From positions 1 to 64,000 of the forward strand of contig NZ_JAHPZX010000009.1 of assembly GCF_021325795.1 (NCBI RefSeq): a DNA stretch of 64,000 bases, given 5' to 3'. Below, in pieces: positions 47,397 to 55,943 of the stretch. Position 1 is the stretch's first letter; each line of letters starts with the position of its first letter. The position numbers were made by a program, and so were the translations under genes. The notes under the pieces were generated by a model. The model was given only the letters and a program-made list of their open reading frames with translations. It was not told the origin of the DNA and searched no databases. This DNA is from Bordetella sp. LUAb4 (GTDB lineage: Bacteria; Pseudomonadota; Gammaproteobacteria; Burkholderiales; Burkholderiaceae_B).

Positions 47397-49460
47397 TTAA
47401 AACTGGTACTTGACCTGCATATCCACCGTGCGGCCACGGCCGTAATAGCAGTAGAAGTCGCAACCGCTGACATAGTTCTTGTCGGTCAGGTTGCGAACGT
47501 TGAGTTGCACCGACCAGTTGCGGTTGATCTCGTACAAGCCCATCACATCCAGCAGCGTGAAACTGCCAATCTTCTCGTCCGGGTAGTAGGTTTCATCCAC
47601 GGTAGAACCGTTGTAGCGGATACCCGCCGCCAAAGTCAGGGCTTGGGAGCTGGGCAGGACCAGGCGGTGGCTGACCCAGGCACTGAACTGATGCTTGGGG
47701 ATCAAGGGCACACGCACGGTCTGGTCGGAACTGATGTCCTGGCGCGCATGGTTGTGCGTATAAGCCAACTTCAAATTGGTTGCCTTGCCAATGCGCAGAT
47801 CCGTCGACAACTCGATGCCCTGGTTGGTGCGCTTGCCAATCTGCGTCTGGATATTGGTCGCATCCGCCGCCAACGCATTTTTCTCTTCCAGATCGAAATA
47901 CGCCAAGGTCGCGGTGCCGTTGAGCCAATCCGGATTGAACTTCAGACCCACTTCCCGCTGCTTGCCTTCATACGGCTTGTAGCCTCGGCCATAACCGTCC
48001 GAACCCGCCACCGGTTGGAACGATTCGGTGTAATTGAAGTACGGCGACACGCCAAAGTCGCTGATGTACATGGCGCCGAAGTTATGGCTGTTGTGGCTGA
48101 CGTCGTAATCGGCTTTCGTGCCGGAGGACAAGCTGTCACCCTCGGCCTTATCGTGACGGATGCCACCGGTGAAGAGCCATTTGCTCCCCACTTTCACCTG
48201 CGAATTGAAATACGCGCCCAGCTGCCGCGTCTTCAAGTTGTAGGGCGTCCCGCTGACGTCGAAAGGCGCGCCGTACACGGGGTTGAACATGTCGATATTG
48301 GGAACGAAGCCGAAGCCGTTGTTGTCCCCATCCGTCTTGGAATGCAGGTAGTCGAAGCCGACCGTGGGAATCCACTCTACGTCGCCCAAGTTGATCTTGC
48401 CCTTGACGCGATTGTCGATGTAGTTGTTATTGGTATCACCGTTGGTGTAGCTATATCCGCGCAGCGCCTGGCGGTTGCCGTCCGAACCGTAGGCGAATGT
48501 GTTCTGCTGGTCTATGTCCAGACGCGTGAACTTGTAGTTCTGCGTGAATTCCCAACCATCGGCAAACTCGTGGCGGAACAGCCAACCCGCGCTGACCTGC
48601 GTGCGCCGCAGATAATCGGAGTATGGCTCACCCAAATTGGTGGTCCGGCCAATGCGGCCATAGGGCGTGCCGATGAGAGAGCCATACGCGGGCATGAAAC
48701 CATTGGTCGGCGTGCCGTTCTCACGCTGAATGCTGGTCAGCAGCGTCAGGGAAGTACGGTCGCTGAAATCCATCGTGACGCTGGGCGCCAGATAGAAAGT
48801 CTGCATGTCGGTATGCCGCTGCTGCCCGTCTTCCTCACGGGCCAGTCCAACGATGCGGTAGTACACCGATCCGCTTTCATTGGCGATACCGTTGTAGTCG
48901 ACGCTCAAGCCACGTCGACTGTTATTACCCACCTCGGCTGCCATGCTGAAGGCTTCTTCCTTGTGCGGCCGCTTGGTCACCAGGTTGACCACGCCCCCCA
49001 CCGCCGATGCGCCAAAAATACTCGAGTCGGCCCCCTTCACCACTTCCACCGACTCGACGCCAAAGATTTCGGGTTTCCATACGAAAAACCCATTGGGCGT
49101 CGTAGGGGTCCCATCCAGCGATGTCGAAGCATCGAAGCCGCGGATCTTGAACCAGTCGACCTTGTTGTCGCCGCCAAAGGGCTCGCTCACGATACCGGCC
49201 TGGTATTGCAAAGCCTGGTCCAGCCTGCGCGCGCCCTTTTCCTGGATGGATTCCTGGCTGATCACGAAATTCGAGCCGGGCGACAGGAAGTCCAGGCTTT
49301 GCAGTGCATCCACCGTCCCGACGACGCTCACTGCGCTCATCTCCTGCACTGGCGCATCGGAGGACGCTTGCTGGGCATGGACGGAGCAAGTCAGGCCAAA
49401 AGCCCCCAAGACGGCGGCGTTGATCGCGGTGAGGTAGGTGCGCATGAGATCGGGTTTCAT
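47397..49460 (-). CDS. TonB-dependent siderophore receptor
   Basis: This outer-membrane barrel imports iron-siderophore complexes with TonB energy. It starts with a signal peptide (ending near TCSVHAQQ), then a plug domain (VISQESIQEKGARRLDQALQYQAGI, DWFKIRGFD, VESVEVVKGADSSIFG and AVGGVVNLVTKRP) and a 22-strand barrel ending in the aromatic signature VDMQVKYQF. Length is 687 residues from the ATG at 49460; the ATG at 49445 is also possible. There is no N-terminal signalling extension and no FecI/FecR pair beside it, so control is probably direct by Fur. Ligand unknown. Confidence 0.95.
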   Translation of the reverse strand: MKPDLMRTYLTAINAAVLGAFGLTCSVHAQQASSDAPVQEMSAVSVVGTVDALQSLDFLSPGSNFVISQESIQEKGARRLDQALQYQAGIVSEPFGGDNKVDWFKIRGFDASTSLDGTPTTPNGFFVWKPEIFGVESVEVVKGADSSIFGASAVGGVVNLVTKRPHKEEAFSMAAEVGNNSRRGLSVDYNGIANESGSVYYRIVGLAREEDGQQRHTDMQTFYLAPSVTMDFSDRTSLTLLTSIQRENGTPTNGFMPAYGSLIGTPYGRIGRTTNLGEPYSDYLRRTQVSAGWLFRHEFADGWEFTQNYKFTRLDIDQQNTFAYGSDGNRQALRGYSYTNGDTNNNYIDNRVKGKINLGDVEWIPTVGFDYLHSKTDGDNNGFGFVPNIDMFNPVYGAPFDVSGTPYNLKTRQLGAYFNSQVKVGSKWLFTGGIRHDKAEGDSLSSGTKADYDVSHNSHNFGAMYISDFGVSPYFNYTESFQPVAGSDGYGRGYKPYEGKQREVGLKFNPDWLNGTATLAYFDLEEKNALAADATNIQTQIGKRTNQGIELSTDLRIGKATNLKLAYTHNHARQDISSDQTVRVPLIPKHQFSAWVSHRLVLPSSQALTLAAGIRYNGSTVDETYYPDEKIGSFTLLDVMGLYEINRNWSVQLNVRNLTDKNYVSGCDFYCYYGRGRTVDMQVKYQF

Positions 49461-49486
49461 GAAAATGAAAGAAAACAGGCCCCGAT

Positions 49487-49505
49487 GGTAATGGAACCTA
49501 TTCTC
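49487..49505. promoter_or_regulatory. Candidate Fur box before the siderophore receptor
   Basis: On the minus strand GAGAATAGGTTCCATTACC agrees with the 19-base Fur consensus at 11 positions by my count, with both conserved flanks (GA-AAT and CATTA-C). It is 27 bases upstream of the start, a usual place for iron repression. Moderate match only. Confidence 0.5.
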
Positions 49506-49806
49506 ACAAACAAACAATTTGTATCCACTTTGCGACGTTTTCACCACATAGCGCATATGTCCTGGGGCAATAGCGTGGTCCCGGGAGGGCCTGAAGCCTG
49601 CGTTAGTACGGCAGCCTCGAACTGGATGCGCATGCCAACGCGCCGCGGGGCCTAAGCGCCTGCTCCGCGCCCCGGAGCGTGAAACGCATAGCGCGTGGCT
49701 GAAAGAAGATTTGCGTGACGTCAGTTGACTCCGCCGATCCAAATGAATAGCGTAGCTGGCTCCGAACCTGCCCTGGGCAGGCTCTGCTTTATGTGCGGGA
49801 GCTTGA

Positions 49807-50136
49807 ATGAGGGCCCTGAAGGTGTCTGTTCTATGCGCGCTGGGCGGCGCGATGCTGTTTGCTGGAATCGCCCTGTTGTTCAGCGGGGGCGACGTGGTGT
49901 CAGGCGTGGCCGCAGCCGTCCTGGGGTTGGTACTCGGCTTGTTGGCCGCGCCGGAATTCCAACCCGGCGCCTTTCGGCACGCTGCGCTGTATCAGTGCGT
50001 ATGCGGCGCGGTGGCCGGCGGGCTGATCGGCGGATGGCTCACGCAAAGCATTGAAACGGGCCTGCTCGCGGCCGGGATCGGCGCCCTGCTCGGCTGGCTG
50101 GCACCCCGATGGCTGCATCACGTGCAAGGACCTTAG
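49807..50136 (+). CDS. Small membrane protein rich in Gly and Ala
   Basis: The 109-residue product has about four hydrophobic helices (VSVLCALGGAMLFAGIALLF, SGVAAAVLGLVLGLLAA, LYQCVCGAVAGGLIGGWL, LLAAGIGALLGWLAP). GGGAG lies six bases before the ATG. Function unknown; it converges on the TetR gene. Confidence 0.68.
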   Translation: MRALKVSVLCALGGAMLFAGIALLFSGGDVVSGVAAAVLGLVLGLLAAPEFQPGAFRHAALYQCVCGAVAGGLIGGWLTQSIETGLLAAGIGALLGWLAPRWLHHVQGP

Positions 50137-50153
50137 CACGTACCGCCATTTGA

Positions 50154-50774
50154 CTACGCGGGCGCCGCCATGCCAGGAATGCCAGCAATGACTTCGCGGG
50201 TTCGCGCAATGGCGGCGCCGAGGGGATCAGTCTCGCCAAGTAGATCGAACGTGCCGTTCAAGGCGAAGAAACAATGGCCATGCACCAAGGCAAACACCGA
50301 ACGCGCCAATTCTGGCCCTTCAGCCTTGCGCTTAGCGGGTAGCGCGGCGGTGACTTCGTTGATCAGAATGTCTATCACGGCGGCCAGCTTGTCAGCATAG
50401 AACGCCGGCAACGCCACATCGCTCGGGAGACGGAAGTCATATAGCGATGCCCAGGCGTGCCGATGGCTGGCCGCGAAATCGAAATAAACAGCGACGGCCT
50501 GCTCCAGCCGGGCCATTGGGGTCGCCTCGCTCGCGCCATCCAACTTCGCCACCAACGCCGCCCGCCACAGATCCAACGTCCGCCCATTGATCGCCAAGAT
50601 CAGGCCATCGTAATTGCCGAATACGTTGTACAGCGTGCCGACGGAATAGCCGATCCGCTTGGCCACTTCGCGGGCGGAGAACTTGGCGAAGCCGACCTCG
50701 GACAGCAACGAGTGCCCCTCGGCGACGATGAGTTCGGCAAGTTCTTCACGCGTGTGGTCGGATCGGCGGCTCAT
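50154..50774 (-). CDS. TetR-family transcriptional regulator
   Basis: The 206-residue protein has the TetR HTH at residues about 28-50 (FSAREVAKRIGYSVGTLYNVFGNYDGLI) and a C-terminal ligand domain of the type WRAALVAKLDG...LARSVFALVHGHCFFALNG. It is divergent from the acyltransferase fusion gene, with three operator-like repeats between them, so it probably controls that gene and itself in response to a lipid-like ligand. Confidence 0.93.
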   Translation of the reverse strand: MSRRSDHTREELAELIVAEGHSLLSEVGFAKFSAREVAKRIGYSVGTLYNVFGNYDGLILAINGRTLDLWRAALVAKLDGASEATPMARLEQAVAVYFDFAASHRHAWASLYDFRLPSDVALPAFYADKLAAVIDILINEVTAALPAKRKAEGPELARSVFALVHGHCFFALNGTFDLLGETDPLGAAIARTREVIAGIPGMAAPA

Positions 50775-50837
50775 AAGGTGGACGTACAGGGTAGTTCAGG
50801 GGCCTGGGCCGCCAATTCCCACAAGATAAAGACAAAA

Positions 50838-50896
50838 TTGAACACTGTCCAATACTTTATTGATCACTGATCAAAATTTTATTGAACACTGATCAA
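50838..50896. promoter_or_regulatory. Three 15-bp operators at exact 22-bp spacing
   Basis: TTGAACACTGTCCAA (50838-50852), TTGATCACTGATCAA (50860-50874) and TTGAACACTGATCAA (50882-50896) start exactly 22 bases apart. The middle one is a perfect palindrome around its central C, and the others are variants of it. They fill the AT-rich centre of the intergenic region between TetR and the acyltransferase fusion gene. Confidence 0.85.
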
Positions 50897-50995
50897 TTTC
50901 GTGTCACTATCCACTCCGCAAGTCAGAATCGGCATCTCCTGGAAGAGACGCCGGAAGCACACAATACGCCCCGTCGCCTTGAGGAAGAGAGCACA

Positions 50996-53900
50996 ATGTC
51001 CCCCTCCCCCCATTTCTCCTTGCTAGGCAAACGCCGTCTCGGCCCGCTCTTCGTCGTCCAGTTCCTGGGGGCCTTCAACGACAACCTGTTGAAGTACGCC
51101 CTGCTGTTCCTGGCCAACTTCGGACTGTATGCCGCCGACCCGGCGCGCGCCAAGATGTTGGCCACCGTTGCCACCGGCCTGTTCATTCTCCCCTACTTCC
51201 TCTTTTCCGCCTTAGCCGGACAACTGGCCGACCGCTACGACAAGGCGCGCTTGATCCGCTGGGTCAAGGCCGCGGAGATCGCGATCATGATGTTGGCGAT
51301 GGCCGGTTTCTGGTTGCTGTCCGTGCCGCTGCTGCTGGCCGCGTTGTTCTGCATGGGCCTGCATTCGACCCTGTTCGGCCCGGTCAAATACTCGATCCTG
51401 CCCCAGCAACTGGCGGAAAACGAGATCATGGGCGGCACCGGCCTGATCGAGGCGGGCACCTTCCTCGCCATCCTCGCCGGGCAACTGCTGGCCGGCGTCA
51501 TCGACATTCACCAAGCCAGCATCGTATTGATCGCCCTGGCCGTGCTCGGCTTCGTGGCAAGCCTTGCCGTCCCCAAAGCACCGCCCATCGGCGCGCACCA
51601 GCCTATCGACTGGAACGTGTTCAAGAGCACCTGGGCCATACTCTCGATCGCGCGTCGTACACGCGGCGTGTGGCTGGCCATACTCGGCATCAGCTGGCTG
51701 TTCGCGGCGGGCGCCGTCCTGGTTTCGCAATTCGCCCCACTGGTTTCGGACAGGTTGGCCAGCTCGCAGGACGTCGCGACCCTGTTCCTGATCGTCTTCT
51801 CGCTGGCGATCGCCGCAGGCTCCATCGTCGTCAATCGCCTGCAGAAAGGTGAAGTCTCCGCCCGCTACGTGCCGATTTCGGCGCTGGCGATGGCCTTGGG
51901 CCTGATCGACTTGTGGCTCTCCACGGGCAGCTTCGTGGCGCAGACCGCCAACGCCACGATGGGCCAATTCCTGGCGACGTCCGGCGCGATCCGCATTCTC
52001 GTGGACCTGGCCGTCGTCGCCTTTGCCGGCGGCATGTTCGTCGTGCCGCTTTACGCCATCATGCAGGTCATGAGCCCGCCCGAGGAATGCTCGCGCGTCG
52101 TGGCGGCCAATAATATCGTCAACGCCGGCGTCACCGTCGTTGCGGTGCTCGTGGTCGCGGCGCTGCTGGCGGCGAAGGTCGATATTCCGGGCATTATCGG
52201 CGTGCTGGGCTTCGCCACCCTGATCGTCGCGGTGGTCTCCATCTGGCTGCTGCCGGAGACGCTGTTCAAGGACGTGATGCGCCTGATTCTGCGGGTGATC
52301 TATCGCGTGGAGGTCAAAGGACTGGAAAACATGCCGCGACCGGGCGAACGCGCCGTCGTGGTGGTCAACCACATCTCCTTGCTCGATGGCCTGCTGCTGG
52401 GCGCCTTCCTGCCCGGCAAGCCGACCTTCGCGGTCAATACGACCATTGCCCAGTCCTGGTGGATCAAGCCTTTCCTCAAATTGTTCAAGGCCTTTCCCGT
52501 CGATCCGACCAATCCGATGTCGACCAAGGCGATGATCAAGACGGTGCGCGAGGGCAACACACTGGTGATCTTCCCTGAAGGGCGCATCACCGTCACCGGC
52601 GCGCTGATGAAGGTGTTCGATGGCCCCGGCATGGTGGCCGACAAGTCCGACGCGCCCATCATTCCCGTGCGCCTGGACGGCCCGCAGTACACGCCGTTCA
52701 GCTATCTCAAGGGCAAGGTGCGGTCGCGCTGGTTCCCCAAGATCAGCCTGACCGTGCTGGCACCACGCCGCTTCCAGATCGAGGAAGGGCTGACCGCGCG
52801 CCAGCACCGCGAAGCCGCCGGCCGCCGCCTGTATGACGAGATGAGCGACATGCTGTTCTCGACCTCGGGCACCCACACCACCTTGTTCGATGCGCTGTGC
52901 GAAGCGCGGGCCGTCCATGGCGGCAAGGCGAAAGTCCTGGAGGACGTCAAGCGCAAACCCCTGACCTACGACCGCCTGATCGTCGGCGCGCAACTCCTGG
53001 GCAAGCGCCTGGCGGCGCAGACCCAGCCCGGCGAGGCAGTGGCCATCATGCTGCCCAATATCAACGGCGCGGTGGTCGCCTTCTTCGCGGCGCAGGCAAG
53101 CGGCCGCGTCCCGGCCATGCTCAATTTCACCGCCGGTCTGACCAATATGCGGTCGGCTTGCACCACCGCGCGGATACGCACTTTGGTTACCGCACGGGCC
53201 TTCGTCGAACAAGGCGGCCTCGGAGAAACCGTCGCCGCGCTGGAAAGCGACGGCATACGAGTGATGTGGCTGGAAGACCTGGCCGCCAGCATCGGCGGTA
53301 TCGAGAAGATGTGGGCATTGTTGACGGCAAGGCGCGCGGCAGCCCGTCACGCAAAGCGCCACATCAGTCCCGATGCGCCGGCGGCGATCCTGTTCACGTC
53401 GGGTTCGGAAGGCACCCCCAAAGCCGTGGTGCTGTCGCATCGCAACCTGCTGTCGAACTGCGCGCAACTGGCGTCCCGCGTCGATTACAACGCCAGCGAT
53501 GTCATATTGAATGCGCTGCCCATCTTCCACAGCTTCGGCCTGACCGGCGGCACCTTGCTGCCGCTGCTCAACGGCATCCGTACGGTGATGTATCCCAGCC
53601 CGCTGCATTACAGCATGGTGCCGGCGCTCGCCTACGATGCCAACGCCACCGTCCTGTTCGGCACCGACACATTCCTGGCGGGCTATGCGCGCATGGCGCA
53701 CGGCTACGATTTCTATTCAGTGCGTTATATCTTCGCCGGCGCCGAAAAGGTGCGTGAGGAAACGCACAAGGCCTATGCCGAGAAATTCGGCCTGCGCATC
53801 CTGGAAGGCTACGGCGCCACCGAATGCGCGCCGGTAATCGCGGTGAATACCCCCATGCACTTCCGCGTGGGAACGGTGGGACGTCTGCTGCCTGGTATCG

Positions 53901-54439
53901 AGACACGGCTCGAAGCGGTTCCAGGCATAGTCGAAGGACAACGCCTCTACGTGCGCGGTCCCAACGTCATGGCGGGGTATATGTTGGCGGACGCACCGGG
54001 CGTATTGAAACCGCCGGCCGATGGTTGGCACGACACCGGCGATATCGTCACCCTGGACAGTTCCGGCTTCATCACCATCCGTGGCCGTGCCAAGCGTTTC
54101 GCCAAGATCGGCGGCGAAATGATCAGCCTGCCCGCTGTCGAAAACAATGCCACCGCATGCTGGCCTGGTTTCGAACATGCGGTGGTTACGCGTCCCGATC
54201 CCAAGAAGGGCGAAACGCTGGTGCTGTTTACCACCGCCCCCGAGGCGAATGCCAAAGCCTTGCAGCAATGGGGCCGTGCACACGGCGCCACCGAATTGAT
54301 GACGCCGCGCGACATTCGTATCGTGGACCGCCTGCCCGTTCTAGGCACTGGCAAGGTCGACTACGTCACCCTGTCCGCCATGGCGGCGCAGGCGCCAGCG
54401 CAGGTCGACGCGGAAGAGACAGAAGCGGAAGAGGCGTAA
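50996..54439 (+). CDS. aas: Three-domain LplT-PlsC-acyl-ACP synthetase fusion (lysophospholipid recycling)
   Basis: The 1147-residue inner-membrane protein joins three functions. Residues 1-410 are an MFS transporter like LplT, which flips lysophospholipids inward (LGAFNDNLLKYALLFLANF). About 430-620 is a PlsC-type acyltransferase with NHISLLDG near 458 and FPEGRITVTG near 525. From about 640 on lies an AMP-binding acyl-activating enzyme with ILFTSGSEGTPKAVVLSH near 800 and GYGATECAPVIAV later. Together they re-acylate lysophosphatidylethanolamine. In E. coli LplT and Aas are separate proteins from adjacent genes. The ATG at 50996 has GAGGAAGAG upstream; a longer reading to 50882 would run through an operator. 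Confidence 0.93.
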   Translation: MSPSPHFSLLGKRRLGPLFVVQFLGAFNDNLLKYALLFLANFGLYAADPARAKMLATVATGLFILPYFLFSALAGQLADRYDKARLIRWVKAAEIAIMMLAMAGFWLLSVPLLLAALFCMGLHSTLFGPVKYSILPQQLAENEIMGGTGLIEAGTFLAILAGQLLAGVIDIHQASIVLIALAVLGFVASLAVPKAPPIGAHQPIDWNVFKSTWAILSIARRTRGVWLAILGISWLFAAGAVLVSQFAPLVSDRLASSQDVATLFLIVFSLAIAAGSIVVNRLQKGEVSARYVPISALAMALGLIDLWLSTGSFVAQTANATMGQFLATSGAIRILVDLAVVAFAGGMFVVPLYAIMQVMSPPEECSRVVAANNIVNAGVTVVAVLVVAALLAAKVDIPGIIGVLGFATLIVAVVSIWLLPETLFKDVMRLILRVIYRVEVKGLENMPRPGERAVVVVNHISLLDGLLLGAFLPGKPTFAVNTTIAQSWWIKPFLKLFKAFPVDPTNPMSTKAMIKTVREGNTLVIFPEGRITVTGALMKVFDGPGMVADKSDAPIIPVRLDGPQYTPFSYLKGKVRSRWFPKISLTVLAPRRFQIEEGLTARQHREAAGRRLYDEMSDMLFSTSGTHTTLFDALCEARAVHGGKAKVLEDVKRKPLTYDRLIVGAQLLGKRLAAQTQPGEAVAIMLPNINGAVVAFFAAQASGRVPAMLNFTAGLTNMRSACTTARIRTLVTARAFVEQGGLGETVAALESDGIRVMWLEDLAASIGGIEKMWALLTARRAAARHAKRHISPDAPAAILFTSGSEGTPKAVVLSHRNLLSNCAQLASRVDYNASDVILNALPIFHSFGLTGGTLLPLLNGIRTVMYPSPLHYSMVPALAYDANATVLFGTDTFLAGYARMAHGYDFYSVRYIFAGAEKVREETHKAYAEKFGLRILEGYGATECAPVIAVNTPMHFRVGTVGRLLPGIETRLEAVPGIVEGQRLYVRGPNVMAGYMLADAPGVLKPPADGWHDTGDIVTLDSSGFITIRGRAKRFAKIGGEMISLPAVENNATACWPGFEHAVVTRPDPKKGETLVLFTTAPEANAKALQQWGRAHGATELMTPRDIRIVDRLPVLGTGKVDYVTLSAMAAQAPAQVDAEETEAEEA

Positions 54440-54545
54440 AGCATGTGATCCGCGCGCGGCCAGGCGGACCACAAACCGCCTGGGCCGCGACCTCCGCAGC
54501 CCAGGCGGCCGAAGCGGCAGCCGCGATCCAATATGAACGTCCCGT

Positions 54546-55121
54546 TTACTGCCGTATCCCTTCCGCCTGGATATGCAGCACGGTGTCGGTCTTGAAACCG
54601 TATTCCTTGCCAAATCCCACGCCATACGCATCGCGGTCGAAATGCCCGGTGGATTCCGTGCCGCAGACTTCCTTCTTCAATACCGGATTCTCATAGCACT
54701 TGAAGGAAACGATATCCAGCGTCAACGGATGCGTCACGCCGTGCAAGGTGAATTGTCCCCGCGCGCTGACCGGTTTGCCGTCCTTGAAGCTGACGTCCTG
54801 GCTCTTGAAGGTGGCCGTGGGGAATTTGGCGATGTCGAAAAACATATCGGAACGCAAGTGCTTATCCAGTTCGTCATGGCCGATATCCACGGACGCCATA
54901 TCGATGGTGACGTCGATACTGCCCTGGCCCGCCTTGGCATCGAGCACCACGGTGCCGCTGGTTTTCTTGAATTTTCCGCGCCAGATGGATGCGCCATTGA
55001 AATGGTCAGCCTCGAAGCTGGGATAGGTATGATCCGGGTCCAGTTGATAAGTGACCGGCTCGGCGTGTGCAAGCGTGGTCATGGCGAACGCGCCCAACAG
55101 GCTGGCATACAACTTCTTCAT
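54546..55121 (-). CDS. YceI-family periplasmic lipid-binding-like protein
   Basis: The 191-residue product has a signal peptide (ASLLGAFAMTTLAHA) and the YceI lipocalin-like fold: YQLDPDHTYPSFEADHFNG at the start, VDIGHDELDKHLRSDMFFDIAKFPTATF in the middle, and GQFTLHGVTHPLTLDI. Members bind isoprenoid or fatty amphiphiles and are often induced by base or stress. It lies downstream of the fusion gene on the opposite strand. Confidence 0.93.
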   Translation of the reverse strand: MKKLYASLLGAFAMTTLAHAEPVTYQLDPDHTYPSFEADHFNGASIWRGKFKKTSGTVVLDAKAGQGSIDVTIDMASVDIGHDELDKHLRSDMFFDIAKFPTATFKSQDVSFKDGKPVSARGQFTLHGVTHPLTLDIVSFKCYENPVLKKEVCGTESTGHFDRDAYGVGFGKEYGFKTDTVLHIQAEGIRQ

Positions 55122-55287
55122 TTTGACTCCCGTCTATCTGCTAAGCATGTCGCCCGGACGTGCACCGACGCCGCGCCAAGCTGACTCGTAGATTAACGCA
55201 AGCCCATGGCAACGCGACGACGCTCGATCCCTGCCGCAGAACGCTCCAGCCATCGCGGACACACCGGCTTATAGCAAGCCAGCCCGA

Positions 55288-55818
55288 TTAGCGTTTTTCC
55301 GTGTCCGGCTCAGGCGTCTCGCCCAGCACCCGCTGGTTGCGGCGCTGAATCAATTCCAGGGTGGAATCGGTCGCCCCCGGTCCCGGTACGTACCGGATAT
55401 CCCGGAGCGACAAAGGGCGCCCGTCCCCGGTGTGCACGGTCATTTTCTCCACCGGCTGCCCGGTCCCATCCTCGACCAGTTCCAGACGCTGCTGGCATGT
55501 TTCATCCAGCCAATCGTCGCCCCACTGCTTCAAGGTCACCAGCACCGGGAATAGCGCCTCGCCTTTGGGCGTCAAGCGATAACCCTCGGTATTCGCCCGC
55601 CCCTCAAGCGGAAACCGCTCGACGATGCCCAATTCGATCAGCCGCTCGAAGCGCGAAGTCAGAACATTGCGCGCAATACCCAGATGACTCTGGAATTCGT
55701 CGAAGCGAGTCGTGCCCTGGCCGCACTCGCGCACGATGAGCAGGCTCCACCACTCGCCGACCTCTTCGAGGGCGCGGGCGATCGAGCAATTCATGCCAGT
55801 AAAGCGTTTTCGGTACAT
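55288..55818 (-). CDS. HxlR-family transcriptional regulator
   Basis: The 176-residue protein has the winged HTH of the HxlR family with its early cysteine (MNCSIARALEEVGEWWSLLIVRE), FDEFQSHLGIARNVLTSRFERL and the wing GYRLTPKGEALFPVLVTLKQWGDDW. Such regulators often sense electrophiles or oxidants. It is divergent from an MFS efflux gene with a perfect inverted repeat between. Confidence 0.93.
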   Translation of the reverse strand: MYRKRFTGMNCSIARALEEVGEWWSLLIVRECGQGTTRFDEFQSHLGIARNVLTSRFERLIELGIVERFPLEGRANTEGYRLTPKGEALFPVLVTLKQWGDDWLDETCQQRLELVEDGTGQPVEKMTVHTGDGRPLSLRDIRYVPGPGATDSTLELIQRRNQRVLGETPEPDTEKR

Positions 55819-55868
55819 GGCGTTTTTTTACCACCCCAGGTTTCATGACACAACTTTCCACGAAAATC

Positions 55869-55913
55869 AGTTGCGTGACGAAACTCTAATCGATATAGTT
55901 TCGTCACGCAACT
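55869..55913. promoter_or_regulatory. Perfect 17-bp inverted repeat, HxlR operator
   Basis: AGTTGCGTGACGAAACT at 55869-55885 is exactly reversed at 55897-55913 (AGTTTCGTCACGCAACT) with an 11-base A/T-rich spacer. It lies midway between the HxlR and MFS starts and is the obvious operator for both. Confidence 0.88.
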
Positions 55914-55943
55914 TATTGTGCGTCAGCACAAAGGACCTCTTTC

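Noticed and set aside
47505-49655. 716-codon plus-strand ORF opposite the siderophore receptor
   Set aside because: The minus-strand receptor has all plug and barrel landmarks; the plus frame has none.
51212-53701. 829-codon minus-strand ORF opposite the acyltransferase fusion
   Set aside because: Shadow frame dominated by His, Gln and Asp; the plus strand encodes three recognisable domains.
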